DNA of 64,000 nt from Euptelea pleiosperma (lineage: Eukaryota > Streptophyta > Magnoliopsida > Ranunculales > Eupteleaceae): contig CM068547.1 in NCBI GenBank assembly GCA_035048495.1, positions 25,737,913 to 25,801,912 of the forward strand, written 5' to 3'. The notes under the pieces were generated by a model. The model saw only the letters and a list, made by a program, of their open reading frames with translations, had not been told where the DNA came from and ran no database searches. Numbering within the stretch: the first letter of the stretch is position 1; each line of letters begins with the position of its first letter. A program made the position numbers and the translations under genes. This document shows, piece after piece, positions 35,106 through 46,061 of the stretch.

Positions 35106-38100
35106 AAACATTACAAGAAAATTGACGTGTAACGACGACCTTCAGCGACGGCCAGGGAAAATCGTCGATATAGGTCACTTTTAGCGATGGCCGGACAAAG
35201 GTCGTCGCTATAGGTTGTTTGGAAAATTTGGAGGGAAAATGGACTTTTACTGACGAGTTATAGCGACAGATATATTTATGGCCATCGCTAAATATGTTCA
35301 GCCATCGCTAAATAGGTATGTCCGTCATCGGCCATTGATCGTTGTTAGCTGCTCCTCTGTCGCTGCTCCTCCGCCGCTGCTCTATTCTGCCGGTGAGTTT
35401 TCTCATCCCCCTCCCTCATTCTTCGTATGAATGTTTGGTGAATCTGTAGGTGACCATCAGTCTGAGAAACATATTGAACTCAACGCCATCAAGATACCCT
35501 AAATTTCACTGAGAAAAACTAGATATTGAGAGATTAAATGTTCGAATCGAAGATCTCAAAGCGAAATTCTTCGTGAATTTATGTGCTCTTCGGTCTCAAT
35601 TTGTCTGATCTTTAGTTTTCCTTTGAATCTGTTAAGAAGGTCATTGTGACTTCAAAGAATATCTGAGGTAATTTTATAATTTTTGCTCTTTTCTTTGTTG
35701 AATCCTTGTTTTCTTTACATTTGAAGATGAAACTTCGTTGGCTGCTACATCCGATTCGATTTTTCATCATTTTGAATGGTGAAAAAACCCTATTTTTCGT
35801 GTCTTCTTCTTATATCTTTTTGAATTTTGTCTATTTAGTTGTCTGATTTTTGGCTTGCGAGTTTGTTCTGCTTGTAAGCTTGATATAATTCGTTTAGAAA
35901 TAAGAACAACTTCGAATGTAGTTCGTTGACTTTCGTTTAATTTATTTATATGGTATCATAAGCTGAAATTTGTATGTAAATGAGACTTGAGTGTGAATGA
36001 GGCAATTTTAGGAGTTCAAATTCGTTGAATTTTGTTTTCCTTTGATGCATGTCCTCTAGTGTTTTTTAGAATATATATATCTGTGGGTGGCAATTCAGAT
36101 GTAAGCTACAAATGATGCTTATAGGTAAAGCTACAATTTTGGGGAAGAGAAATTTAAATAATACTTTACTCTCCTTCATGTTAAGTAACATCCTTTTAAT
36201 CAGATACACTACAAGAAATTTGGGTTTTAGCGACGGACTTTTAGCGGCAGCTAGATAAAACCACTGTTAAAGAGGGGTTTTAACAGCAGCCAAAATCCGA
36301 TCCCCACTATAAGGTTGGTGCGAAAAAAATAGAGGGAAAATTTTATTTTTACCGACGAGATTTAGCGGCGGCTGCTAAAGGCTCTAGCCTCATTTTTTTT
36401 AACCTTGGGCAGCCGCTAATACCCTATTTTCTTGTAGTGATAGTTATTCAATTGCTCATGTTGTCATGTTTTGAGTTCTTTACATGTATGCACAGTTATA
36501 TAAGTTCATCACTTCTGATCTTTTGGGGGACATATTTGGATGCTTGAATTTAAGTTACGTTGGCACTTTAATTTAAGTTAGAATTTATAAAACTTACACT
36601 TAAATAGGAAATTTTAAGAAATTTTTAGATGATAGTTTGAGGCTTTTAGAGTTAGGTTTGGTAGCTAAGTTTTACTAAGTGTGTGGCATCTACCCCATGA
36701 ATGGAGTTGCTGCTCTATTTCCAATACCAGAGGTTGGGAGTAGGTTTGAAAATGAAGATTAGAATTTATCTTACAAAAAGATGAGGCATCAAGTGTTGTG
36801 TCGTGATTTCTAGAATTCATTGTCGACAACGTTACAGGTGTTTAATGCTTTGGGTTTTTGGTCCAGTACATAACCACAACGTTACGGGTGTCAAATTTCC
36901 AATGTTTGCCCTGTTGTCTTGACAAATAACATGAAGTCAAAATCATTGTCTAATCCTAGATGGTGGAGAGTGGTTTTCAAAATTAGTGGTGCAAGTGGGT
37001 CAACTACACATAGTGTCTTGTGGTTTGTGTGCGCGTGTTGAAGCAAAACTAGACATGTTACCACACAGTGTCTTGAGTGTTGTTTCTAATTTTGACTTTC
37101 TTAGTCTATGGCAGGAAATAGATGTTGAGAAACTGTAACAAAGAGATTACTTATTATATGGTCGTAACTATTCTTTTTTCATTTATGTGCTTGGTTCCAT
37201 AGATTAATTGTAATTCTTTCTTTTATACTATTCGACCTTTTAAAAAAAAAACATTTTCTTTTCAAATCTTTGTCCTTGACATGGATTAATACACGTTAAT
37301 CCATGCAACCGTGTGTCTTTTTCTTCTTGTCCTATTAACGTCTTTTTTTATAATTTTGATCTGATAACATTGTGGAACAATTTGCTTTGTATGTTGTTTT
37401 AATTTGGAATCAAAGGAAGTCTTGTTCCTTAGATTAGGGCCACAGCCACCCCGGTAGGTACGTAGTTTTCATCTCTTTGTGGAATTTTGAACCGTGAATA
37501 TTGTAAAAAATATATTTGAACCGCAAATATTGTTGAATTATATATTTTAATGATAATTGTATTATATATTTGCTTTGTACTTTGTTTTAATAAAATGAAA
37601 CAGAAAATGAAATAGGATACATGTATTACAAGTACAACAGATTATATTGAAAAAAATTTATAAAAACTTTTAGCGACGGCCAGGCCCCTGACCAGTAACC
37701 TTGTAGTAACGATTGAGGCCATCGGTACATGTTTTAAAAAAGGGTATTTCTCACTTATAGCAACAGCCTTGACTGTTGCTAAAAGACCTTTATAGTGACG
37801 TCGAAGGTCCTGGCCGTTGCTATAAAGGTCTTTTAGCGACGGTTATGGCCGTCGGTAAGTTTTTTATTAAAAAAAGATTTACAACTTTTAGCGACGGTTA
37901 GCAAAGGTCGTCACTATATATGCCATGTAACGACAGTCATGGTCGTCGGTAAATGTCTGTATCCATTGCCACTACTATCATATTTTTCGCGGAAATGACC
38001 TTTTTGTGGCGGCCATTTTTTTGGCGGCCGTCGCTAATACCTTTTAGCAACGTTTTTCTAGCAATAGTCGGGGTGGCCATCACTATAACTTTTAGCGACA

Positions 38101-38144
38101 ATTTTGGGCCCATTACTGGTAAAAGTCTTTTTCCTGTAGTAAAA
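35106..38144. mobile_element. Non-autonomous CACTA (En/Spm) element, 3 kb
   Basis: The left end is CATTACAAGAAAATTG (from 35109). The right end, read inverted from 38141, is TACTACAGGAAAAAG. Both are one or two changes from the CACTACAAGAAAA-type CACTA terminus. The flanks are AAA (35106-35108) and AAA (38142-38144), fitting the 3-bp target duplication, though A-runs make this weak. Both ends carry many direct and inverted copies of TTTAGCGACGGCC and its complement over the outer about 250-480 bp, the subterminal repeats where CACTA transposase binds. No transposase is recognisable in the interior, so the element depends on one supplied elsewhere. It was itself hit by a second CACTA at 36207-36439. 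Confidence 0.78.
36204..36442. mobile_element. Small CACTA MITE nested in the larger CACTA
   Basis: A 233-bp element (36207-36439) starts CACTACAAGAAAT and ends ATTTTCTTGTAGTG, with ATA on both sides (36204-36206, 36440-36442) as a perfect 3-bp target duplication. The interior consists of TTTAGCGACGG/AGCGGCGGCTGCTAAA-type subterminal motifs related to those of the host element. It carries no gene. Confidence 0.92.
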
Positions 38145-38896
38145 ATTAAAAGTGAACTGTAAAATGTGAGAGAGAATAGAGTTGCAGGTCTCAACTATGG
38201 TGTGGCCGTGTGGATCCTACAGAGAGAGGGAGAGAGAGAGAGAGTACTAACATGATCGGCAGGTGGCAACAGTAAAGACTAGAGCTGCAACTTGTAGGTG
38301 GAGTCGTGCGGTGGATAATGGGGACTGTAGATTGCACTGGGAGGGAGGTGGGATGGGAGAGAGATGAGAGCAAAAGGAGGTAAGGTTTGTGAACCCCTAT
38401 AAAATCGCGAATTATTCAGATTTTTTTACGTATTCATCCGTATAGTTCGACTACCCCTAAAAGTGATTAATTTGCAAATTAATCACGAATTTAAAACTAG
38501 GATCAAGAGAGAAACCTTGACTTCTATCCCCATCCTTTTTTCTCACACTAAAAATCAGCTTTATTGATAGTTTCTAGTCATTGGATTTACTACCCAAAAA
38601 ATATGCTTGAATCCAATGGCCAACCCTAAAAAGTACTAAAATCTGTAGCTAGAGATAACCAATTTGGTTTGTACATCTGGGCAAACATCCCCGTGGTTAG
38701 TGGGTCTGAAAAAATGTGCTATGTAGGGCCTGGGCTGGGGGCCTTAGGCGACCGCCTTAGTGGCCTTATGGTAGAGACGGGCATGGGCCAACTTTGTTAT
38801 GGAAAAAAAGCTAGCTTTTCACCATGGTGTTTCATGGTATTTTTGAGGCTTACCAAGCCTATCGTGCCTGAGGCAAGTGTTCTCAAGAAGCAAGGG
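38145..38896. other. Intergenic
   Basis: A (GA)-rich tract lies at about 38221-38244. The part at 38560-38740 resembles one arm of the long-inverted-repeat MITEs (CCAATTTGG, GGGCAAACATCC, GTTAGTGGG). No gene. Confidence 0.45.
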
Positions 38897-39151
38897 AATT
38901 AGTAATACCCCCTTATACTTTCAAAATTTAAGATTAGTCCCCTGACCTAGTTTCACAGGGGTTGACTTGAGTTAAAATAATGGACTTGAATCACACCCTG
39001 TTAGCATTGTAATTGAAATATTATAGTCATTTCATAGGTGCATTAACAGGGGAATGATGCATGTCCCGTTTTAACGTTAGTCAAATGATTGTTAAACTAG
39101 GTCGAGGGGGTATTCGTAAAGTTTGAAAGTATTAAGGGGGTGTTACTAATT
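38897..39151. mobile_element. MITE with about 55-bp inverted repeats (family M2)
   Basis: The left arm begins AATTAGTAATACCCCCTTA, passes ACTTTCAAAATTTA and ends CCTGACCTAGTTT. The right arm, inverted, has the same order: AATTAGTAACACCCCCTTA, ACTTTCAAACTTTA, CTCGACCTAGTTT. The centre is unrelated AT-rich sequence. About 255 bp, non-coding. Confidence 0.8.
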
Positions 39152-39719
39152 ACGTTCAAATTCAGGGGTGTTATTAAAATACTCATAATTAATTGGATCA
39201 TATCAGGTCTGGTTATACAGGTATCTGACTCCCTACCATGGTTCGAGACTTCGGCCGTGGATTGTGCAATCCGGATCGGGATCAGAGCCCACCGATCCCG
39301 AGATTTCGAACCATGCTACCTACTCTATTTTAAGTATAGCTCTCTTGAATTTCAAATTTTCATTTTCTTTAAATTGTATTAAATCTTGAATTTCAAATTA
39401 GGGTTTTATAACAAAAAGATAAATTCGAAATTGAAAATTTGAATTTCAAATTTTCAATAAAATTTATAACCAAAAAAAAAAAGCAGAAATAACGGGCATT
39501 TTTTTTTAACAATTTTTTCAGGAATTAACTGTTGTTATTTTCAGTCGAATAAAAACATGCCACGTGCACAGAAAAAATAGCATAGTTAACTCTGGTTTGC
39601 TGGAGATAACTTGAGTCAAGTTACCTTTTGACTTTTCAGTGTGAAAGGGGGGCATTTTATTTGACCCACAATGAGAGAGCAACTTCGGCATTTTGGGACC
39701 CAATTCCATAGGCTGTTCT

Positions 39720-40060
39720 TTGATGCAGAAGTCCCTCGAATTGCAAAGTAGTAGACTCGTTCGGGCCCACTTTCCCCCTGAACGTTCGACCCACACTATG
39801 ATTGACCTACACAACAAAAATCAGCGTGATTGGTGATTTCTATACGTAGGATTTGAGCAGTTTTTCATAATGGTCTTTATGAACCAACCTATGAGTTGGT
39901 TCCAAGCCCATGAAGAAAAAGTTCAAAAATCCAATGGCTAGTAATCAGTAATCACACTGTTTTTGGTGTGTAGGTCTATCATAGTGTGGGCCGAAAGTTC
40001 AGGGGGAAAGTGGGCCAGAACAAGTCTACTACGTTGCAATTTGAGGGACTTCTGCATCAA
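39720..40060. mobile_element. Long-inverted-repeat MITE (family M1-related)
   Basis: The arms 39720-39836 and 39945-40060 pair almost throughout. Each starts TTGATGCAGAAGTCCCTC and runs through GTAGTAGAC, GGCCCACTTTCCCCCTGAAC, CCCACACTATGAT and GACCTACACA to a TGATT end. The innermost part (AAAATCAG.GTGATTGGTGATT) is shared with the MITEs at 13388 and 45747, but the outer termini differ. No coding. Just outside the right arm a further CATCAAAATTTTGATAC palindrome and GCATCAAAG occur. Confidence 0.88.
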
Positions 40061-40592
40061 AATTTTGATACAGTAGTTTGCATCAAAGATTTTTCCCAGT
40101 TCCATATGCTAAAAACGAAATTCCCCAAGCTTTAAACTGCTGATTTATGCAGAAGAAAAATAACCTTAAAAAATAAAAAAGCAGTGTCTGACGTAAACAC
40201 TTTCGAGCTTATAGGATTTGCAGAAAACCCTAACGCAAATCGGTTTTCCTCTCTTCCATTTCTCACTCATTCACCATGGTCTTCCAAGAGATAACAATCT
40301 GTGCAATTTTGGATTAGGAGGTTTTAAATTTCAATCACACAGAAAGAGAGTTCGGAAGTTTTCAAGATGTCAAGTTGCGGGTGACTACTTTTTCTGTGCT
40401 TGATTTGGATAGATTTCCTCAGTTCATGAGCTCGCAGCGAGCAGTGACTTATTTTGTTTGTTCCAATCTATCAGAGGTATTCCTGAAAACCCAGCAAGAA
40501 CTGGCAGGGGCAATTTGTTAAGATGCTGCATTCAGTGTTAGAGAAGACCCTGAAAAGGAAAGATTTGCGATGCAGTGTTGTCAGAGAAGAAA

Positions 40593-40593
<1 letters not shown>
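40061..40593. other. Intergenic
   Basis: Exon-like composition around 40200-40590, with short ATG frames (40273 and 40427) that stop quickly. No protein family recognised. Could be a transcribed leader, but nothing downstream supports a gene. Confidence 0.35.

Positions 40594-40646
<53 letters not shown>
40594..40646 (+). repeat. Compound (GT)n(GA)n microsatellite
   Basis: About 12 GT units followed directly by about 14 GA units, without interruption. Confidence 0.97.
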
Positions 40647-40648
<2 letters not shown>

Positions 40649-43302
40649 GGTGATTTTACAAGGGTGGTTGGTGCAATTGTGCAGAGGAGAAGGTGGTGGG
40701 ATGGGAAGAAATGGAGCTGCTGCAGAACAAAACCAGTTCTATGCCTCCACTCTTTCCTTGTTTTTGGTAAGTTTCTCTTTTGTTTTTCAGTAAATTACTG
40801 TCAAAGAGATCAACGGGGAACCAGAGAATGAGTTAGCCAATTCCCTTTGCCACGTGGCCCCAATTGGGCATGGTGGTGGGCTACCTAGTCGACCCAGCAA
40901 TCCTCCTAGCACTACTCTAATTCAAAATGCAATTCCTGGCAATTCTACTCTCTTACTGTGTGTCATTTGACTCTTTTTTGTGACTGGTTGCCCTAAAAGC
41001 GAGCAGAAAAGAGGACTGAAGTCAGGAAACTGAAGAGCATGAAAAAAGGGCAGATGATTTTTATGATTTCTTCCCAACCTAATGATTTAAAATAAGAGAC
41101 CTTGTTAAAGACTGAAGAGCATAAGATAAGGGCAGATGATTTTGTAGAGCTCTGCACAACCTAATAATGATGATGATGATGATGATGATGATGATGGCGT
41201 TGAAGCCATTAAATTGTTGTATAAGAAACTTAGCAAAAAAAAAATACTGTCATCAAAGAAGTAAAGCGCAAAGAAAACCAGTTAAAAAATGAAAAAAACA
41301 GACGAAAATGACAAAACATAAACAATGGAACAAAACCAATTCAAATGGATTATTGGATTGGTTTGCTCACCAATCCAACCCAGTCTTCACAACAATGATG
41401 AATGAACAGTCAAATAGGAAAATGCTAGGTCACTTCCTCAACTAAGGTTCCACTACCGCTTCAGAACCTTATTCTGCCTCTAGAACTTCCTCTCTCCTGT
41501 AGTGGCTACTGTTACCACAAATCCACCAAATCCACAACCAATACTGCCAATACTATTATCCATAGCTCACCAAACAGACAAAAATAGTATATTTCTTTAT
41601 AATATTTTGTGGTTATGAAATCTGTATATAGTTATAGACCTAGGTCGCACTTGTTGACAATTATAAATCTGATTTGGTAAGTAGGAACGCATGTTTAAAT
41701 AATTAATGATTTCATAGAGATGCTTCACAGCAACGCTTGCTCCGTAACTTTTTGAGAATTATCATTCCATCTGCTACTGAATCTGCACCCAATCCTGCTT
41801 AGAGCAACTATTTCACAACCTATGACCAGAATATCAATGTGAGACAAACATAATTTAACTTTAAAATCCCTTCAACTGGCCTATCTAGCCAATGAACTAA
41901 TGGCACGACAGATCAATAGGCCATCTACAACTATAAAGCTTGCAAAAATCCAACAAGACATTGCAACAACCTATGGCAACCAGATCCTTCAAATTCACTT
42001 GAGAGTACAGTGTAGACTCCCAACAGGACATTTTTATAAACTGGATATGGGTATAAGAATTGGACCAATGTCAGGTATGGCTAAAAGTCAGAACAGAATA
42101 TTTTCTACTAAAACAAATTTAATGAATGAACAGTTCAAATTTGTAACAAAAATAATAACAAAATTACAAATGCATTGCACCATATAGCTGTGTTACTGTC
42201 CCTGTATGCTGAGATACAGGTTCGCACAAGTCAACCTATAACAATATACAACACCCGTACAAATACCAGGGTAACATAGGCTGCCACAATAGCACGTTTC
42301 ACTTTGCAGCATCCATCACTCCAAAAGGACCGATACTGTGTTAAATCTGACCTATTACCTAGATATTTGGGTTGCACCAGCTTTCCAGTGTTGGACATGC
42401 ACCGGTAATTGAGTAGTATAACACTTCTACACGTTCACATATTCAGGTAAATCACTTGGCTAAGTACCCAAAAGATATTAGAAATGAAAAATAAACATTT
42501 CTTTTGATAAATCAAATCACAAAAACAACATAAGAAATAATAAATTTTTGTCGGATGTCTCCGAAGAGACTTTTTGATAAGTAACATATCATCTCCGTAG
42601 GCTGCATATGGTTCGCCTTGTTTTCCAGGAAAAAACCAAAACCAGGAGAACGCAAACAGTGGTACTTCCAAGAAAAAGCATTCCAAGAAGTGGGTTTCTT
42701 GAAAGTGGTACTTATGGGAAAACCAACTCCCTATGAAGCCTACTTCCTGCAAACCAAACACAGTCATAATGCCTCCACAAAGATGATTTTTCAGTAAAAT
42801 TTGGATATCTAGGCATGCATATCATGGTAGCAAAATCTAGTCAATCTAAAACCAGATCTTGTAGACAGAAAAAAAAAGTCGCCATGACATACTCAAATGT
42901 GAAGTTGCAAAGAGTTGGTGCATCAACATCCTAGTGGGAGTTGATTGCTTGCAATCAATAGTGTGACTGACCTTTTTTGTATTGGAGACTGCTTAGAACT
43001 TCTAATGCAAATATGATACACAGGGGAGTGGATTGCCTGTCAGTTGCCTTGTTTATAATCTTAAGAGTTCACCAAGGGAGCAATTATTCAAACTTACGAA
43101 GGAGATGGAGGCTCCTGATCCTCTACATGTGTGCCACACGTCCTGATAATCTCTTCGCAGATGTTGATTGCAATTCAATAGCCATTCTATACATCTACCC
43201 ATCTTTCAAAATTATCCAAAAACCATTCATACATGTTGAGCTTCAAGATTACTGAGATCATGGTATCTGACACCTGATTCATGTCTAACATTGACACGAT
43301 TA
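40647..43302. other. Intergenic
   Basis: A (GAT)n tract lies at about 41164-41196. No recognised gene; frames of 92-110 codons on either strand have no motif. Confidence 0.45.
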
Positions 43303-43500
43303 TTTTTTTGATGAATATAGGCTTTTTATTAAACCAGCACAAAAACAAGGAGTACAAAATAAAGGGAGGTCGAGAAGACCTCCAATGGAACTAAGAGGCA
43401 AAAGGGTAACCGAAGGAGTACAAAAGAGCTAATTTCCTCTATACACCTCCCATATATCTATACACAAAGTTCTCAGAAAACAGGCTTGAGGCATTCCTTA
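43303..43500 (-). mobile_element. L1-type LINE 3' end
   Basis: On the minus strand the sequence reads TTAATAAAAAGCCTATATTC and then a poly(A) run (T run at 43303-43309 on +). This is the characteristic tail of plant L1 copies. Coding for zf-RVT is not recognisable upstream. Confidence 0.5.
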
Positions 43501-44337
43501 AATAGCTTGGACCAAAGGAACATGGTTACCTTTATCGCCATGATTACATAAGCTAAACTATGAAACACATGTCCCAGTCAAAATTACATAAGCTATGCTA
43601 ATTAGCATTCAAAGATTTTACGCTTCCAGGAAATATATGACGGGACGCCAAAATGGACCCAAGACACTTCAGGTAATAGAAATGTTTTCAATAGATTAGA
43701 AGCATATACCAAATTAACTGCAAGGTGTAAACTACCCTCCTTTATCTACCAATAAGATTAATTACTTCTCATTTTGGCAATGGGGATCAAAGGCAAAGCA
43801 GATTAACAAGTAGATGGAGGAGGGAGAGGAAGCAGACCCATTTCAGCCCCTATGTTTATCAGTCCAAATTCTAGAATGGAAAACAAGAACTTAAGAACCA
43901 TAGCAAGAGAACCTCAATGCAATATCGAAATACAAATTCACCCATATTCACTAAAAGCAGGTATCATTATAAAGCATATAAATATAAGAACTTTAACAAG
44001 AGAGAGCCAAAGATCAGAACAAATTTCTCTAGAACACCTCTATTGGCTCCACATGTGGAATCTCAAAACAAAGCTGCATTGGTCTTCCAGAAAACAAATT
44101 ACAATAACTAAAGAAGTTTGAACTTTCACTCAGTCAATCGAAACAACGAAAAGCGAGAAAAGAACAAAGAGGTTATGAACTTCAACTCACCAATTTTCAT
44201 ACCTCAGGCAATGAGATTGAATTGGACATGTAGAGAGCAGAGAAATCCCATTTCCCTGCTTCCCCAAATACAATTTTAACCTTGAAAACCTCTGCGAACT
44301 GAAAAAAGGAGAAAACCATATTTCCTTTTGTGCGGAT
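43501..44337. other. 3' flank of the trihelix gene
   Basis: No gene recognised. On the minus strand a TGAGGTATG..GGTGAGTTG stretch near 44185-44206 offers splice-donor-like words, so an intron in the 3' untranslated region of the trihelix gene is possible but unproven. Confidence 0.35.
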
Positions 44338-45294
44338 TTAAGAATCCGGTGATGGCATTCTCTTCACCTTCTTCTTCCCAGAAAACCCTTTAGTGAAGGC
44401 TTCAACAATCCGCTGCTGCGACTCTAGAATCATCTCAGTCCGCTTCATCTCCATCTCCATTCGCATCTGTTCCATCTCCCTCGCCATATCTATTTTCATC
44501 TGCTCCATCTTAACAAACCCTTCTCCCAACAACCTAATCGACGAAACCATCTCCGCAACCGGATCCATCTCTCTTTTACTCCCACTTCCACCACTCCTCC
44601 CAAACCCTGATCTCGACCAAGAACTACCATTCAAAATCGTAGGGTTAGAGCTAGGGTTAGGGTGAGGACTAGGGTTAGGGTTTTCATCAACCCTACCATA
44701 ATTCTTTGGTTTCGCAAACCCTGTAACAGTCGGTACCGGACGTAGCCCACCAGGATGTCTAACACGAAATCCTCCACCGCCTCCGTTAGTCGTCAGATGA
44801 TGGAGATTACGCGTATGGGTGTTGATCTTGTCATCGTCATCATCATCCGCACCATCTTCATCGTCGTCGTCATCTTCATCGGCATCGTCGTTGCCATCGT
44901 CATCACCATTCTCATCGGAATCAACATCGGAACCCCTCTCCATGGCTTGCATCTTCCGGAAGTAAACCCAAGAAGAGGAGAAACGATTGGGTGTGGTCAT
45001 GGTGAGGGCGCGTTGTGTGTCGGTGCGGTATCGCTTCCGGAGCTTTTCGATCTTGTGACGGCATTGGACGGAGGTTTTGGATGGAGTGGCGAGGCGACAT
45101 CGACGGGCAACAGAGTCTGCGACTTCTTGCCAGTGAGACGCCCTGAGATTGCCGCGACGCAGAGAATACCATTTTTCACGGTAAGAATCGATGAGGGCTA
45201 CTGTCTCGTCGTGGGTCCAACATGGTGGTGGAACCCTTCTAGGGGCTTGTGGGGTGGGGCGAGTGGAGGGGGAAGGGGAGAGGTCTTGAGCCAT
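44338..45294 (-). CDS. SIP1-clade trihelix transcription factor, single exon
   Basis: 318 residues, uninterrupted. Residues about 24-118 form the trihelix DNA-binding domain (GT/Myb-like). W26 (CWTHDETVALIDSYREKW), W42 and W55 (HWQEVADSVA) give the spaced aromatic residues, TSVQCRHKIEKLRKRYR is the recognition helix, and SSWVYFRKM is the amphipathic fourth helix with W109. An acidic run lies at about 122-156, then a low-complexity linker, then a C-terminal helix at about 240-300 rich in E, M, K and R, predicted coiled coil. A basic KKKVKR near the end may be a nuclear signal. Domain order matches the SIP1/ASIL clade, nuclear DNA-binding proteins that often act as repressors; targets cannot be inferred. 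The ATG at 45294 is the first in frame and gives the whole domain. The linker is encoded partly by telomere-like AACCCTA repeats. No lesion is seen. Confidence 0.93.
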   Translation of the reverse strand: MAQDLSPSPSTRPTPQAPRRVPPPCWTHDETVALIDSYREKWYSLRRGNLRASHWQEVADSVARRCRLATPSKTSVQCRHKIEKLRKRYRTDTQRALTMTTPNRFSSSWVYFRKMQAMERGSDVDSDENGDDDGNDDADEDDDDDEDGADDDDDDKINTHTRNLHHLTTNGGGGGFRVRHPGGLRPVPTVTGFAKPKNYGRVDENPNPSPHPNPSSNPTILNGSSWSRSGFGRSGGSGSKREMDPVAEMVSSIRLLGEGFVKMEQMKIDMAREMEQMRMEMEMKRTEMILESQQRIVEAFTKGFSGKKKVKRMPSPDS

Positions 45295-45746
45295 GAAGGG
45301 GATGATGGTGGAGGTGAAGGATAAGGATGGTGGCGTATGTTAGCAGAGTAGGAGGAGGAGGAGGAAGAGGAGTGGTGGTGGTGGTGTTTGTGGTGGTCAT
45401 ATTGATGAGGGTTGAGGTTTTAGTTAGAGAGGGGGGTGCGGCTGATTTCAAGATCTAAGATCCGCCACCACTTTGGCGGTGTATGACGCGAGCGTACGCG
45501 GGGGGGTTAAGCTGCGCACCACCACACCTCGCCACTACCTCGACACCCCACCCCACCTTACCCGCCGCCCGCTCTTACTTTGCTTTGGTGGCCGAGTGTA
45601 AACCGAGTGTGCGTGTGGGAGTGTTCGCATGTGTGGTAAGGGTTAGTGATTGTAAAAGTACAACGTCGGCTTGCACGTGCTGTCATGTCCCGTGCGCGTC
45701 GTGTTAAGCATCTTAAGGATTTAAGTCATAAGGAGTAAAACTTGCC
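45295..45746. other. Upstream region of the trihelix gene
   Basis: Read on minus, the 150 bp before the ATG are rich in CACCACCAC/CCTCCTCC, like a pyrimidine-rich 5' leader. No clear TATA box is seen. The G+C content is locally high. No other gene. Confidence 0.5.
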
Positions 45747-46061
45747 CTGACCACCCATAATATGAGCCACGTGGTATAATCTTAGAGGACAATGACCGTA
45801 TGGATGTTTGGCCAATCCCTAAGTAGACCCACGAACCAAAAATCAGCCTGATTAGTGATTTCAAACCTTGGATCTTTGGTAACAAATAATGGTAAATAAT
45901 GTACGGTTAAAATCCACCCATGAAAATGACTTCAAGTTACGCTTAGAGATCACTGATCAGGTTGATTTTGGGTTTATAAGTCCACCTAGGGATTGGCCAA
46001 ACATCTATACAGTCAGTGTCCTCTAATAAATTCCCACGTGGCTTATATTGTGGGTGGTCAG
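45747..46061. mobile_element. Long-inverted-repeat MITE (family M1-related)
   Basis: Arms of about 115 bp pair. Each begins CTGACCACCCA(T/C)AATAT, followed by GAGCCACGTGG or AAGCCACGTGG, TTAGAGGAC, TGTTTGGCCAATCCCTA and AAAATCA.CCTGAT.AGTGAT. The centre is about 85 bp. The element is 315 bp and non-coding. The inner AAAATCAGCCTGATTAGTGAT word links it to the MITEs at 13388 and 39720. A G-box CACGTG lies in each arm. No clean target duplication was found. Confidence 0.88.

Noticed and set aside
40200..40850. Possible protein-coding gene start around ATG 40273 or 40427
   Set aside because: Frames stop after 12 and 31 codons, and the longer 102-codon frame at 40523 is largely microsatellite translation.
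44755..45324. 189-codon frame on + opposite the trihelix gene
   Set aside because: It is the antisense shadow of the triplet-rich trihelix coding sequence; its Ile/Val-rich translation mirrors the GAT/GAC run.
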